Below are positions 1 to 6,994 of a stretch of 41,992 bases of DNA, piece by piece (the stretch's first letter is position 1; every line of letters begins with the position of its first letter). The notes under the pieces are model-generated. The model did not search any database, was not told where the DNA came from, and worked only from the letters and a program-made list of their open reading frames with translations. This stretch comes from Bacillota bacterium (lineage in GTDB: Bacteria > Bacillota > Clostridia > Oscillospirales > Acutalibacteraceae): the NCBI GenBank assembly GCA_029008595.1, contig JAQXJH010000112.1, positions 1 to 41,992 of the forward strand. Reading direction: 5' to 3'. A program made the position numbers and the translations under genes.

Positions 1-266
1 CCTTCCAGAAAGCTGACCGGATGCAGCAGCGGCATGGAACGGATCAGCCGCTGCTGTTCGGCAACGCGGTGGCGATATTCCTCTTCTTCTGTAATATTCG
101 GATTAAAGTAATAGACCGTGATCTGAAACCGGCGGCTTAAATATTCCAGCACATAGCTGGAGCAGGGCGCACAGCAGCTGTGCAGCAGCAAACGGGGCAC
201 GCGCCCTTCCTGCTGCAGCGCGGAAAGTTCACGGTCGAGCCACTGCTGGTAATTTTCTCTGACCAA
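1..266 (-). CDS. queH: Epoxyqueuosine reductase QueH, N-terminal part (runs off the left edge)
   Basis: The visible 88 residues match the N-terminus of QueH (COG1636/DUF208), which reduces epoxyqueuosine to queuosine, the last step of this tRNA wobble modification in the cytoplasm. The hallmark is the stretch LLLHSCCAPCSSYV at residues 26-39, with the vicinal Cys31-Cys32 and Cys35 expected to help hold the metal/iron-sulfur centre. It is followed by the family's YYFNPNI segment and a run of glutamates before YRHR. The start is a TTG at 264-266. An in-frame TAA lies just upstream and AAGGAAG sits about 8 nt before the TTG, so no earlier start is possible. It lies 18 nt downstream of the Dabb gene on the same strand and is probably co-transcribed. 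The rest of the gene lies outside the window. Confidence 0.85.
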   Translation of the reverse strand, partial: MVRENYQQWLDRELSALQQEGRVPRLLLHSCCAPCSSYVLEYLSRRFQITVYYFNPNITEEEEYRHRVAEQQRLIRSMPLLHPVSFLE

Positions 267-284
267 TGCGGTCTTCCTTTCTTT

Positions 285-584
285 TTACAGGATCTCGTAA
301 TCGCCGACCGAGCGCGCGGAAAAATCCTCGCGAAAACGCTCCTTGTGCGCCAGATGCAGCGGGTGCGTCTGATACGCTGCAAGAGCTTCGGCATCGGTCA
401 GCTCGGAATAAAAGACATAATCGCAGCCGGGAGCGGTGTTGCGTGCAATTTCGGCGCGAAGAAGTCCCGGCACGGTTCCGACCATTCCGCCAAGCGATTG
501 CTGCATGGCGTTCAGCAGCTCCTGCTGATCTTTCTGTCTGCCTGTTTCACTTAACGTCCAAAAAATAATATGGCGAATCATCAT
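285..584 (-). CDS. Dabb-family (stress-responsive A/B barrel) small protein
   Basis: 99 residues, starting MMIRHIIFWTL and containing the VPGLLRAEIARN and CDYVFYSELTDAEAL segments typical of the Dabb fold. This is a dimeric ferredoxin-like barrel of about 100 residues found in plants and bacteria. The bacterial members mostly have no defined reaction, and none can be assigned here. The first of two adjacent ATGs is used, with a GGGTGG-like ribosome site upstream; the second ATG (581) is equally possible. The gene is first in a minus-strand pair with queH and has its own good promoter (612-639), which overlaps the promoter of the divergent T-box RNA. Family assignment is fairly secure; function is unknown. 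Confidence 0.75.
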   Translation of the reverse strand: MMIRHIIFWTLSETGRQKDQQELLNAMQQSLGGMVGTVPGLLRAEIARNTAPGCDYVFYSELTDAEALAAYQTHPLHLAHKERFREDFSARSVGDYEIL

Positions 585-611
585 TCAGCCCACCCTTCTG
601 AAATTATTTTT

Positions 612-639
612 AGTATAGCACAAAATTTCCACTTGACAA
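612..639 (-). promoter_or_regulatory. Promoter of the Dabb-queH unit
   Basis: On the minus strand, TTGTCA (634-639) and TATACT (612-617) are separated by 16 nt. Its -35 element occupies almost the same bases as the -35 of the plus-strand T-box promoter. Confidence 0.6.
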
Positions 640-661
640 GCGGGCCGATCAGTGTTTTAAT
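633..661 (+). promoter_or_regulatory. Promoter of the T-box RNA and trpXYZ-like operon
   Basis: TTGACA (633-638), 17-nt spacer, TTTAAT (656-661). Transcription would begin near 668, just before the first base-paired element of the T-box leader. Confidence 0.65.
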
Positions 662-667
662 AAAATA

Positions 668-930
668 AACCGTTGAAACGAAAGTAAAACGGACAGCGCA
701 CATCCAGAGAGCCGGGGGCGGTGAGATCCCGGCGGAAAGCGGGTCTGACAAATGGTTCGTTGAGGGTGCGGATGAACGGAATTCCCCAGTAAGCCGCAAC
801 GGGATCTTCCCGTTACAGAAGAAGGATGTGTTGGCATCCGGTAAGCTGTGCGCCGTACGGCGCAAATCAAGGTGGCACCGCAGGTAGATTCACACCTGTC
901 CTTGTTTTTCAACAAGGACAGGTGTTTTTT
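668..930 (+). ncRNA. T-box riboswitch, probably sensing tRNA-Trp
   Basis: Stem I closes with AACGAA (677-682) pairing TTCGTT (756-761). It has a GTA loop-E-like element at 684-686, the AGAGAG bulge at 706-711 and a distal helix CCGGG/CCCGG (712-716/728-732) capped by the GGCGGTGAGAT loop. The antiterminator T-box sequence AAGGTGGCACCGC lies at 869-881, followed by a strong terminator. The specifier region reads AAATGG before the closing helix, so TGG (753-755) or the overlapping ATG (752-754) are candidates. The acceptor-pairing tetranucleotide is TGGC (873-876), which fits a tRNA with discriminator G73; bacterial tRNA-Trp has G73 while tRNA-Met has A73. Together with the Trp-type ABC importer downstream, this favours tryptophan. 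Confidence 0.88.
892..930 (+). terminator. T-box intrinsic terminator
   Basis: A 13-bp perfect stem (892-904 with 913-925), an 8-nt loop and a T6 tract. It is mutually exclusive with the antiterminator carrying the T-box sequence just upstream, so uncharged tRNA would switch on the ABC operon. Confidence 0.9.
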
Positions 931-969
931 CTTTACGGCAAACCTGTCAATCGAAAGGAAGTACTGAAA

Positions 970-1950
970 ATGAAACAAAAACTGACCGCACTGCTTCTCG
1001 CTCTGGCAACCGCACTGACCGTCTGCGCATGCAGCGGCGGCGCCTCTTCTTCGGCCGCATCCGAAAAAAGCTACAAAATCGCCATTGTTCAGCTGGTGGA
1101 CAACAGCGCCTTTTCTGAAATGATCAGCGCATTCCAGGCAAAAATGAACGAGCTTGGCTACACGGACAAGAACACGGTCTTTGACATCAAGAATGCGCAG
1201 GGAGATATGAGCACGCTCAATTCCATCTGCGCCGACCTGAAGAACAGCGATTATGACCTGATTGTACCGATCGTCACACCGGCAGCGCAGGCTGTTGTCA
1301 ACGCCGAGGTCAGCGCTCCGGTCGTCTTCATCTCCGTCACCAGCCCGGTGGGCGCCGGGATCATGACCAGCATGGATCAGCCCGACAAAAACGCAACGGG
1401 AACCTCCAACGTGGTGCCGGTCGATGAGATCTTTTCCCTGGCCAAAAAGCTGACGCCGGACGCATCCAACATCGGGATCCTGTATTGCCCCGGCGAAAAA
1501 AATGCCGTGCTCACCGTGGAAAAAGCAAAGGCATATCTGGATGAGAACGATTATACCTATACCGAGGTCACCGTTGCCAGCTCGGGCGATGTTCAGCAGG
1601 CCGCACAGTCGCTCGCGGGCAAGGTTGATGCCATTTACGTTCCGATCGACTCCACCGTGCAGTCCGCTATGGAGCAGGTAACCGCCGCTGCAGCAGCCAA
1701 CCACATTCCGGTCTATGGCAGCGACCCTGTCATGGTCAAATCCGGCGCGCTGGCCTGCGTCAGCGTCAGCAACACGCAGCTCGGCCAGCAGTCGGCAGAA
1801 ATGGCCGACAAAGTGCTGCAGGGCACCGCTGTTGCCGATATTCCGGCAGTTGCGCTGACCGACTACCAGTATGTTGTCAACGCTTCCGCCGCCGCTGATC
1901 TGGAGATCACGATCCCTGAGATCGACGGCCTGGTCAAAATGGGCGAATAA
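970..1950 (+). CDS. trpX: ABC transporter substrate-binding lipoprotein, TrpX type
   Basis: 326 residues. The N-terminus has a basic start, a hydrophobic core and a lipobox ending at Cys21 (V-C-A-C), then a Ser/Ala-rich linker, so it is a membrane-anchored lipoprotein. The mature part begins YKIAIVQLVDN and belongs to the COG2984 periplasmic-binding family (two-lobed, amino-acid type), whose best known members deliver tryptophan to TrpYZ. The start is chosen at the ATG at 970: GGAAG lies about 9 nt upstream and the signal peptide begins there. It is the first gene after the T-box, and the permease follows after 41 nt. The tryptophan substrate is inferred from the riboswitch and family; other amino acids or purine-like ligands are possible for this fold. 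Confidence 0.85.
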   Translation: MKQKLTALLLALATALTVCACSGGASSSAASEKSYKIAIVQLVDNSAFSEMISAFQAKMNELGYTDKNTVFDIKNAQGDMSTLNSICADLKNSDYDLIVPIVTPAAQAVVNAEVSAPVVFISVTSPVGAGIMTSMDQPDKNATGTSNVVPVDEIFSLAKKLTPDASNIGILYCPGEKNAVLTVEKAKAYLDENDYTYTEVTVASSGDVQQAAQSLAGKVDAIYVPIDSTVQSAMEQVTAAAAANHIPVYGSDPVMVKSGALACVSVSNTQLGQQSAEMADKVLQGTAVADIPAVALTDYQYVVNASAAADLEITIPEIDGLVKMGE

Positions 1951-1991
1951 GCAGACGCCCCTGCATCAACTTACAGAAAGCAGGTCATTTC

Positions 1992-2888
1992 ATGGGTGTT
2001 TATCTTGATTCCGCACTGCTGGGGCTGCAGTACGCACTGCTCGCTCTCGGCGTGACCATCACCTTCCGCGTCCTGAACACGCCGGATCTGACGGTGGACG
2101 GCAGCTTTGTGACCGGCATCGCGGTTTCGGGCGTACTGACGGCAGCCGGACACCCGGTGCTCGGCCTGCTGCTTTCCATTCCGGCCGGCGCGGCCGCAGG
2201 CTGCGTCACCGGATTTCTGCAGACAAAGGCCGGGATCCATCCGATCCTTTCCGGGATCCTGACCATGAGCGGCCTTTATACGGTCAACATCACGATTCTG
2301 GGCGGGCCGAATCTTTCGCTGCTGGACAGCCGGAAGTTTTTCACGTCTGCATTGGAAACGATCCCGGCCGACAAAACGCTGGTCAAGGGCGTGATCCTTC
2401 TGCTGATCTGCGCGGCGGTCATTGCGCTGCTTTCGCTCTTCTTCCGCACCGTGGCCGGGCTGAGCATCCGTGCAACGGGCAGCAACGAAGAAATGGTCCG
2501 GGCCTCTTCCATCAATACCGATGCGATGAAGGTTCTGGGGCTGGCGATCTCCAACGCGCTGGTCGCCTTTTCCGGCGGGCTGCTTGCACAGTTTCAAGGA
2601 TTTTCGGACATCAATTCCGGCAGCGGCATGATCGTCATCGGGCTTGCTTCGGTTATCATCGGCGAAGTGATCTTCGGCCGCCGTTCCCTGACGCTCGGGC
2701 TGATCTCTGCGGTGGCCGGTTCGGTCATTTACCGCCTGATCCTTGCGGTGGCGCTGCAGTACAATTTCCTTCCCGCCAATGCGCTCAAGCTTGTTTCCGC
2801 CGTGATCGTGGCAGCGACGCTGTCGGTTCCTGCCGTGAAAAAATCGCTCGCGGAGCACCGGATCAAACGGGAGGGATCAAAATGCTGA
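1992..2888 (+). CDS. trpY: ABC transporter permease, TrpY type
   Basis: 298 residues, highly hydrophobic with about eight to nine predicted membrane segments. It matches COG4120, the permease partner of COG2984 binding proteins, within the LIV-I/ribose-type permease superfamily. The segment FRVLNTPDLTVDGSF near residues 25-40 is characteristic, and the conserved loop around RATGSNEEMVRASSIN is the likely coupling helix contacting the ATPase. The C-terminal tail is basic. Its stop codon overlaps the ATPase start by 7 nt (ATGCTGA), indicating translational coupling. It would form the membrane channel of the T-box-controlled importer. Confidence 0.85.
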   Translation: MGVYLDSALLGLQYALLALGVTITFRVLNTPDLTVDGSFVTGIAVSGVLTAAGHPVLGLLLSIPAGAAAGCVTGFLQTKAGIHPILSGILTMSGLYTVNITILGGPNLSLLDSRKFFTSALETIPADKTLVKGVILLLICAAVIALLSLFFRTVAGLSIRATGSNEEMVRASSINTDAMKVLGLAISNALVAFSGGLLAQFQGFSDINSGSGMIVIGLASVIIGEVIFGRRSLTLGLISAVAGSVIYRLILAVALQYNFLPANALKLVSAVIVAATLSVPAVKKSLAEHRIKREGSKC

Positions 2889-3691
2889 AAATTACCGGTC
2901 TGGAAAAGACCTTTGCCAACGGAACCCCCAACCGCCATACGGCGCTCTGCGGGCTGGATCTGACGCTGCAGGATGGCGACTTTGTTACGGTTCTCGGCTC
3001 CAACGGCGCGGGAAAAACCACTTTATTCAACGCGATCGCCGGAACCTTTTTCTGCGACCGCGGCCGGATCGAACTGGATGGGAAGAATATCACGTTTATG
3101 CCGGAGCATAAACGCGCGCGGATGATCTCGCGCATTTTTCAGGATCCGATGAAGGGCACTGCGCCGACGCTGACGATCGAAGAAAATCTGGCGCTCGCTT
3201 ATGCGCGCGGCACCGGACGCCGTCTTTTTTCTCCCTCGATGACAAAAAAGGACTGCAGCCGGTTCCGTGAGCTGCTTGCAGCGCTGGGAATGGGGCTGGA
3301 AGACCGGATGACAACGCCGATCGGGCTGCTTTCCGGCGGGCAGCGCCAGGCAGTCACGCTGCTGATGTGCACCATGGTTCCGCCGCGTCTGCTGCTGCTG
3401 GATGAACACACCGCGGCGCTTGACCCCGTGACTGCGGAAAAAGTCCTTGCGCTGACACGGGAAATCGTGCGGCGGGATTCCATTACGACCATGATGATCA
3501 CGCACAACATTGCTTCCGCGCTGGCGCTGGGCAACCGCACCATTATTTTAAACCACGGTTCCGTCGTGATGGATCTGGACGCCGAAATGCGAACCGGTCT
3601 GGATGAAACCGAGCTGCTGGCCCTTTACCGCTCGGCCTGCGGCAGCGGCGCAGTCAGCGACCGAACGCTGCTGACGGAGAAAAACGGTTGA
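2882..3691 (+). CDS. trpZ: ABC transporter ATP-binding protein, TrpZ type
   Basis: 269 residues of the COG1101 ATPase family that pairs with COG2984/COG4120. Walker A is GSNGAGKTT at 39-47, the ABC signature LSGGQ at 150-154, Walker B LLLLDEH with Asp174 and Glu175, and the switch His at 208 (ITHN). It hydrolyses ATP at the inner face of the membrane to power uptake. Translation is coupled to the permease through the 7-nt overlap. The operon ends here; no terminator is evident in the 16 nt before the convergent IrrE-like gene, so read-through in either direction is possible. Confidence 0.88.
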   Translation: MLKITGLEKTFANGTPNRHTALCGLDLTLQDGDFVTVLGSNGAGKTTLFNAIAGTFFCDRGRIELDGKNITFMPEHKRARMISRIFQDPMKGTAPTLTIEENLALAYARGTGRRLFSPSMTKKDCSRFRELLAALGMGLEDRMTTPIGLLSGGQRQAVTLLMCTMVPPRLLLLDEHTAALDPVTAEKVLALTREIVRRDSITTMMITHNIASALALGNRTIILNHGSVVMDLDAEMRTGLDETELLALYRSACGSGAVSDRTLLTEKNG

Positions 3692-3707
3692 CCACTCTGC
3701 CGGAAAA

Positions 3708-4427
3708 TCAGACGGCTTCCCTTCCCTGTTTTTCACCGGCCGCTCTGCAGACGCCGCTGTCCGGCAGAACCGCGATCCTTTGCATCTGCCACAGGCGGAG
3801 GATCAGCGCAGAACGGGTCACGCCTAGCAGGGAAGCAAAGGTATCCAGCAGGCATTTGTCTGCGGCGGAAAGCCGGCCGCGGCCGTAAACACAGACCGGC
3901 GCTTCGGCATAAAACAGGCTGAGAAGCGTATTCAGCACGGTTGACGGCATCAGCAAAGCCGACGCCAGGGTGTTGACCTCCCACTCGCTGACCCCGCAGG
4001 AGCTGCGCAGCTCCTGCGGGGTTATTGCTTTCTGTGCCGGAGGCAGATCTGCCGCGCGTGCTTCGGCATCCGGTTCCTTCCAGAAAAGCAGCTGACGCGC
4101 ACATTCCCGGGCGATGGCCAGATTCCGCCGGCCCCGATGCTTTTCGCAGCGCAGAGAGCGCTCGATCAGGATCGTCCCTGCGGGGACCATGCGAACCGAG
4201 CCATCCGCAAAATGCAGGCAGGTCCGGCACAGAACGCTGACCGACTGCAGCGCTCCCGAAGAAGAAAGCGGCTCATAGCAAACGCAAAGCCCGAAATATT
4301 CGGCCGCCATCCGTTCCATATCCACCGCCTGCAGCATTCCGAAATGATCGCCGAGATATGCTTTCAGCATCATTTCCGCTTTTGCTCCCAGCCCCTCTGC
4401 CGTAATGCGCTTTCTGATCCCGTTCAT
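3708..4427 (-). CDS. ImmA/IrrE-like protein with a degenerate zinc site
   Basis: 239 residues. The family landmarks are present: the helix RGRRNLAIARECARQLLFW (99-117) corresponds to the HExxH helix, and EWEVNTLASALLMP (148-161) is the classic ExxANxFAxxLLMP motif. In the first, both histidines are arginines (Arg107 and Arg111); Glu108 is kept, and Glu150 of the second motif is kept. The protein is therefore probably not an active metallopeptidase and may act as a binding or decoy version. A C-terminal helix around VTRSALILRL resembles the small DNA/protein-binding end of this family. The start is ATG 4427, with AGGGAAG 8 nt upstream; the in-frame ATG at 4490 lacks such a site. It is driven by a perfect consensus promoter inside the operator region it shares with the XRE gene. 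Confidence 0.65.
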   Translation of the reverse strand: MNGIRKRITAEGLGAKAEMMLKAYLGDHFGMLQAVDMERMAAEYFGLCVCYEPLSSSGALQSVSVLCRTCLHFADGSVRMVPAGTILIERSLRCEKHRGRRNLAIARECARQLLFWKEPDAEARAADLPPAQKAITPQELRSSCGVSEWEVNTLASALLMPSTVLNTLLSLFYAEAPVCVYGRGRLSAADKCLLDTFASLLGVTRSALILRLWQMQRIAVLPDSGVCRAAGEKQGREAV

Positions 4428-4504
4428 TTTTCGTCTTCCTTTCCCTGCCGACCGGTCTGATCGTCTCTGCCCCGGAGAAATTCCAATCATTTTCTTTCAG
4501 GCGC

Positions 4505-4533
4505 TTGACAAAACATGCAGCTTGCGTTATGAT
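4505..4533 (+). promoter_or_regulatory. Promoter of the XRE/ImmA pair
   Basis: TTGACA (4505-4510), 17-nt spacer, TATGAT (4528-4533). Transcription would start near 4540, inside the first operator repeat, giving a leader of about 140 nt before the XRE gene. Confidence 0.7.
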
Positions 4534-4623
4534 ATATGCATGTTATCCGCATGTTTTAATTATATGCGGGTTATCCGCATTTGTCAATCGTTATTTTGAT
4601 GCTATATGCATTTTTTCAGCATT
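4534..4623. repeat. Three operator-like repeats between face-to-face promoters
   Basis: Three related 20-bp sites lie at 4534-4553, 4562-4581 and 4604-4623. The first two share 17 of 20 bases (ATATGCxxGTTATCCGCATx); the third is weaker. The middle one is the best dyad: ATGCGG, 5 bp, CCGCAT. The first covers the start of the rightward transcript; the second fills the spacer of the leftward promoter. They are the natural binding sites for the adjacent XRE repressor, which is an inference. Confidence 0.7.
4559..4587 (-). promoter_or_regulatory. Perfect consensus promoter of the degenerate IrrE-like gene
   Basis: On the minus strand, TTGACA (4582-4587), 17-nt spacer, TATAAT (4559-4564). It faces the rightward promoter, so the two transcripts overlap by only a few bases at their starts and the polymerases would collide or exclude each other. 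Confidence 0.75.
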
Positions 4624-4683
4624 TTTTGCATCCGCCGTTTCTGAAAGATCTGCGTCGATTCTGCGAAAGGAAGGAACCGTCTT

Positions 4684-5085
4684 ATGAAATTTGGAGAAAA
4701 AGTTCGCCAGCTGCGCCGGGAAAAGGGGCTGACACAGGCTCAGCTCGCTGCTCAGGCCGGGCTTGGGCTGCGAACCGTGATCAGCTATGAAAAGGGAGAA
4801 AGCTACCCCAAAAAAAGAAGCGTTTATGATGATCTGGCAGCCATTTTCGGCGTGGATGTCAATTATCTGCGCACGGAAGACGAAGAATTTTTAACGGTCG
4901 CCGCAGAGCGCTACGGAACCGCAGGCCAGAAGGGCGCTCTGAACGCGCTGGAGCAGGCCAAGGTGGCCTTTGCCGGCGGAGAGCTCAGCGAAGAAGACCG
5001 CGTGGCGTTTATGCTGGAAATTCAGAAGCTTTATCTGGAATCCAAGGAAATTGCGCGGGAAAAATTCTCTTCCTCCGGAAAATAA
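4684..5085 (+). CDS. XRE-family transcriptional repressor (HTH_3)
   Basis: 133 residues. Residues 3-60 form a Cro/C1-type helix-turn-helix, with LTQAQLAAQAGLGLRTVISY as the scaffold and recognition helices, followed by YPKKRSVYDDLAAIFGVDVNYL. The remaining 70 residues are acidic and probably serve dimerisation or as the site recognised by the partner protease. AAGGAAGGA precedes the ATG. The intact ImmA/IrrE gene follows 84 nt downstream, as in ImmR-ImmA pairs where the protease destroys the repressor. The three repeats in its own upstream region suggest autoregulation. Regulator class is secure; the target sites are inferred. Confidence 0.88.
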   Translation: MKFGEKVRQLRREKGLTQAQLAAQAGLGLRTVISYEKGESYPKKRSVYDDLAAIFGVDVNYLRTEDEEFLTVAAERYGTAGQKGALNALEQAKVAFAGGELSEEDRVAFMLEIQKLYLESKEIAREKFSSSGK

Positions 5086-5109
5086 ATTTTCAGTACGGAT
5101 TTCAGGATA

Positions 5110-5150
5110 GATTTTCTGCGATAATCAGTGCGGAAACTCAGCAGAAAATC
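5110..5150 (+). repeat. 10-bp inverted repeat between repressor and protease genes
   Basis: GATTTTCTGC (5110-5119) pairs perfectly with GCAGAAAATC (5141-5150) across a 21-nt loop, ending 4 nt before the AGGAGG of the protease gene. There is no T tract, so it is not a terminator. It may affect mRNA stability or translation of the protease gene, or be a further protein-binding dyad. Confidence 0.5.
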
Positions 5151-5169
5151 ATGCAGGAGGTGTTTTGCC

Positions 5170-5706
5170 GTGAATGCTCTGGAAATTTATGACCGCGTGC
5201 AGAAAACCAAAGAAAAATATCGCACGGATGATCCGTTCGTACTGCTGAAATCGATGGGCGTTTATGTCCGCTGGACAGACGCCTTTTCGGCGGAAGGGCT
5301 GAAAGGCTTTTGCTATCTGGTCAACCGCGTCCTTTTCGTGGTCATCAACGAAAAGCTGGATGAGCACGAACAACGGCTGGTCGCTATGCACGAGGCGGCA
5401 CACATCATTCTGCACCGCAAGGAACTGATGGTTGCCCCTTTGCGGGATTTCGGGCTGTTCAATATGGTAACGCAGACGGAATCGCAGGCTAATTACTTTG
5501 CCGCCGATTATCTGATCGACGACACCGATGTTCTTTCTTTGGCGGGAGAATACGGATATGACTTTTTTCAGACCTGCCAGGCGCTCTGTGTTCCTCCCGA
5601 CCTGATGACGTTCAAGCTTTACAGCATGACGCAGCGCGGACTGCGCTGTAGTATTCCGCTGGAACTCAACAGCCGGTTTTTGGGCAAGAAAAATCTTTGC
5701 TGCTGA
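5170..5706 (+). CDS. ImmA/IrrE family metallo-endopeptidase
   Basis: 178 residues from a GTG start. AGGAGG (5155-5160) lies 9 nt upstream, whereas the upstream in-frame start at 5128 has no ribosome site. The zinc motif HEAAH is intact at 74-78, and the second motif ESQANYFAADYLI begins at Glu104, the likely third ligand. This family cleaves a cognate XRE repressor after an inducing signal (ImmA in ICEBs1, IrrE in Deinococcus). Here the cognate repressor is almost certainly the gene just upstream. No integrase, relaxase or phage gene is nearby, so the pair may be a domesticated switch. It ends in a strong bidirectional terminator. Confidence 0.85.
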   Translation: MNALEIYDRVQKTKEKYRTDDPFVLLKSMGVYVRWTDAFSAEGLKGFCYLVNRVLFVVINEKLDEHEQRLVAMHEAAHIILHRKELMVAPLRDFGLFNMVTQTESQANYFAADYLIDDTDVLSLAGEYGYDFFQTCQALCVPPDLMTFKLYSMTQRGLRCSIPLELNSRFLGKKNLCC

Positions 5707-5710
5707 AAAA

Positions 5711-5756
5711 ACAGGCGGCCGGCCGGGAACTCCCCGGTCCAGCCGCCTGTTTTGTA
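5711..5756. terminator. Bidirectional terminator between immA-like gene and galE
   Basis: ACAGGCGGC (5711-5719) pairs with GCCGCCTGT (5742-5750), with an additional inner GC helix. An A6 run precedes it and TTTTG follows, so it can serve both converging genes. Confidence 0.8.
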
Positions 5757-5768
5757 TTGTTCTGAAAA

Positions 5769-6785
5769 TCAGCCGTCGTATCCGTCCGGATTCCGGCTTT
5801 GCCAACGCCATGCATCGGCGCACATATCCTCAATTCCGTACTGCGCTTCCCAGCCCAGCTCCGCCTTCGCGCGGGAAGCGTCGGAATAAACGCAGGCAAG
5901 GTCGCCTTCTCTGCGCGGCCCGATCCGGTAGGGCACATTCTGCCCGGTCACCTTGATGAAGGCGTTGACGACCTCCAGCACGCTGTAGCCGTGGCCGGTG
6001 CCAAGATTGTAGGTAAACAGTCCGGTATCCGCCAGCGTTTTCTGCACCGCATTGATATGTCCGCGCGCAAGATCGAGCACATGGATATAATCGCGCACGC
6101 AGGTACCGTCCGGCGTATCGTAATCGTTTCCAAAAATAGTCAGTTGCTCCAGCTTTCCGACTGCCACGCGTGAAATGTACGGCATCAGGTTGTTTGGAAT
6201 GCCATTCGGGTCTTCTCCGATCCTGCCGCTCTTGTGCGCGCCGATCGGATTGAAATAGCGCAGCTTGCAGATGCTCCAGCGGTCGTCGGAGGCGTAAAGG
6301 TCGTTCAGGATCTCCTCGATCATCACCTTGGTACGGCCATAGGGATTGCTCACGCTGCCGATGTGCATATCTTCCACCAGCGGAGACTCGTTTTCGGAAC
6401 CGTAGACCGTTGCGGAAGAGCTGAACACGATCCTGCGCACCCCGTGAGCCGCCATGACCTCCAGCAGCACAACGGTGCCGGAAACGTTATTGTCAAAATA
6501 CTGCAGCGGCATATGGCAGGATTCTCCCACTGCCTTCAGACCGGCAAAGTGAATAACGGAATCGATTTTCTGCTCCGTAAAAATTTTATCGAGACCGGCG
6601 CGGTCGCGGATATCGCAATTGTAAAACACCGGCTCCTTGCCCGCCAGCTCACGGATCCGCTCCAGAACCACCGGCTTGCTGTTGTAATAATTATCAGCGA
6701 TCACCACATCATAACCGGCCTCCATCAGCGCAATGCAGGTGTGGCTGCCAATATAGCCCGTTCCCCCTGTTACAAGAATCGACAT
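5769..6785 (-). CDS. galE: UDP-glucose 4-epimerase
   Basis: 338 residues, the usual GalE length. It interconverts UDP-glucose and UDP-galactose using tightly bound NAD+. The Rossmann motif GGTGYIG is at 7-13, and the catalytic triad falls at Ser124 (FSSSATVYG), Tyr149 and Lys153 (NPYGRTK), the same numbering as the E. coli enzyme. AGGAGG lies 7 nt before the ATG. It has its own promoter (6848-6876) and stands alone, not with other Leloir genes, so it probably feeds galactose into surface glycans as well as catabolism. It is convergent with the ImmA-like gene across a shared terminator. Confidence 0.95.
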   Translation of the reverse strand: MSILVTGGTGYIGSHTCIALMEAGYDVVIADNYYNSKPVVLERIRELAGKEPVFYNCDIRDRAGLDKIFTEQKIDSVIHFAGLKAVGESCHMPLQYFDNNVSGTVVLLEVMAAHGVRRIVFSSSATVYGSENESPLVEDMHIGSVSNPYGRTKVMIEEILNDLYASDDRWSICKLRYFNPIGAHKSGRIGEDPNGIPNNLMPYISRVAVGKLEQLTIFGNDYDTPDGTCVRDYIHVLDLARGHINAVQKTLADTGLFTYNLGTGHGYSVLEVVNAFIKVTGQNVPYRIGPRREGDLACVYSDASRAKAELGWEAQYGIEDMCADAWRWQSRNPDGYDG

Positions 6786-6847
6786 GCGAAAACCTCCTGA
6801 ATCAAATTTCCCGAACCACAGACCGGCTGCACCGGCCGACTGTTTTC

Positions 6848-6876
6848 ATTTTAGTCTCAGCCGGACGGAATTGCAA
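6848..6876 (-). promoter_or_regulatory. galE promoter
   Basis: On the minus strand, TTGCAA (6871-6876), 17-nt spacer, TAAAAT (6848-6853). Confidence 0.5.
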
Positions 6877-6936
6877 CGCCGGAAAAAAGGATTGCGACAA
6901 AAATACATGAATTTGTAACAATTTCATAGCCGGTCA

Positions 6937-6945
6937 TGATATAAT
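6937..6945 (+). promoter_or_regulatory. Extended -10 promoter of the HD-domain gene
   Basis: TGaTATAAT, a perfect extended -10, about 45 nt before the start codon. No convincing -35 is seen at the right distance. Confidence 0.5.
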
Positions 6946-6994
6946 GAAAACCGGAACGGCTGAAAATCCCACGAAAAGAAGGGAACATCAACTT

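Noticed and set aside
752..754. ATG as methionine specifier of the T-box.
   Set aside because: It fits the purine-after-specifier rule better, but the UGGC acceptor-pairing sequence conflicts with A73 of tRNA-Met, and the transporter is not of the MetNIQ type.
4534..4623. CRISPR-like array, suggested by short repeats at regular places.
   Set aside because: Only three imperfect 20-bp dyads with unequal spacing (28 and 42 bp) at promoters; these are operators, not repeat-spacer units.
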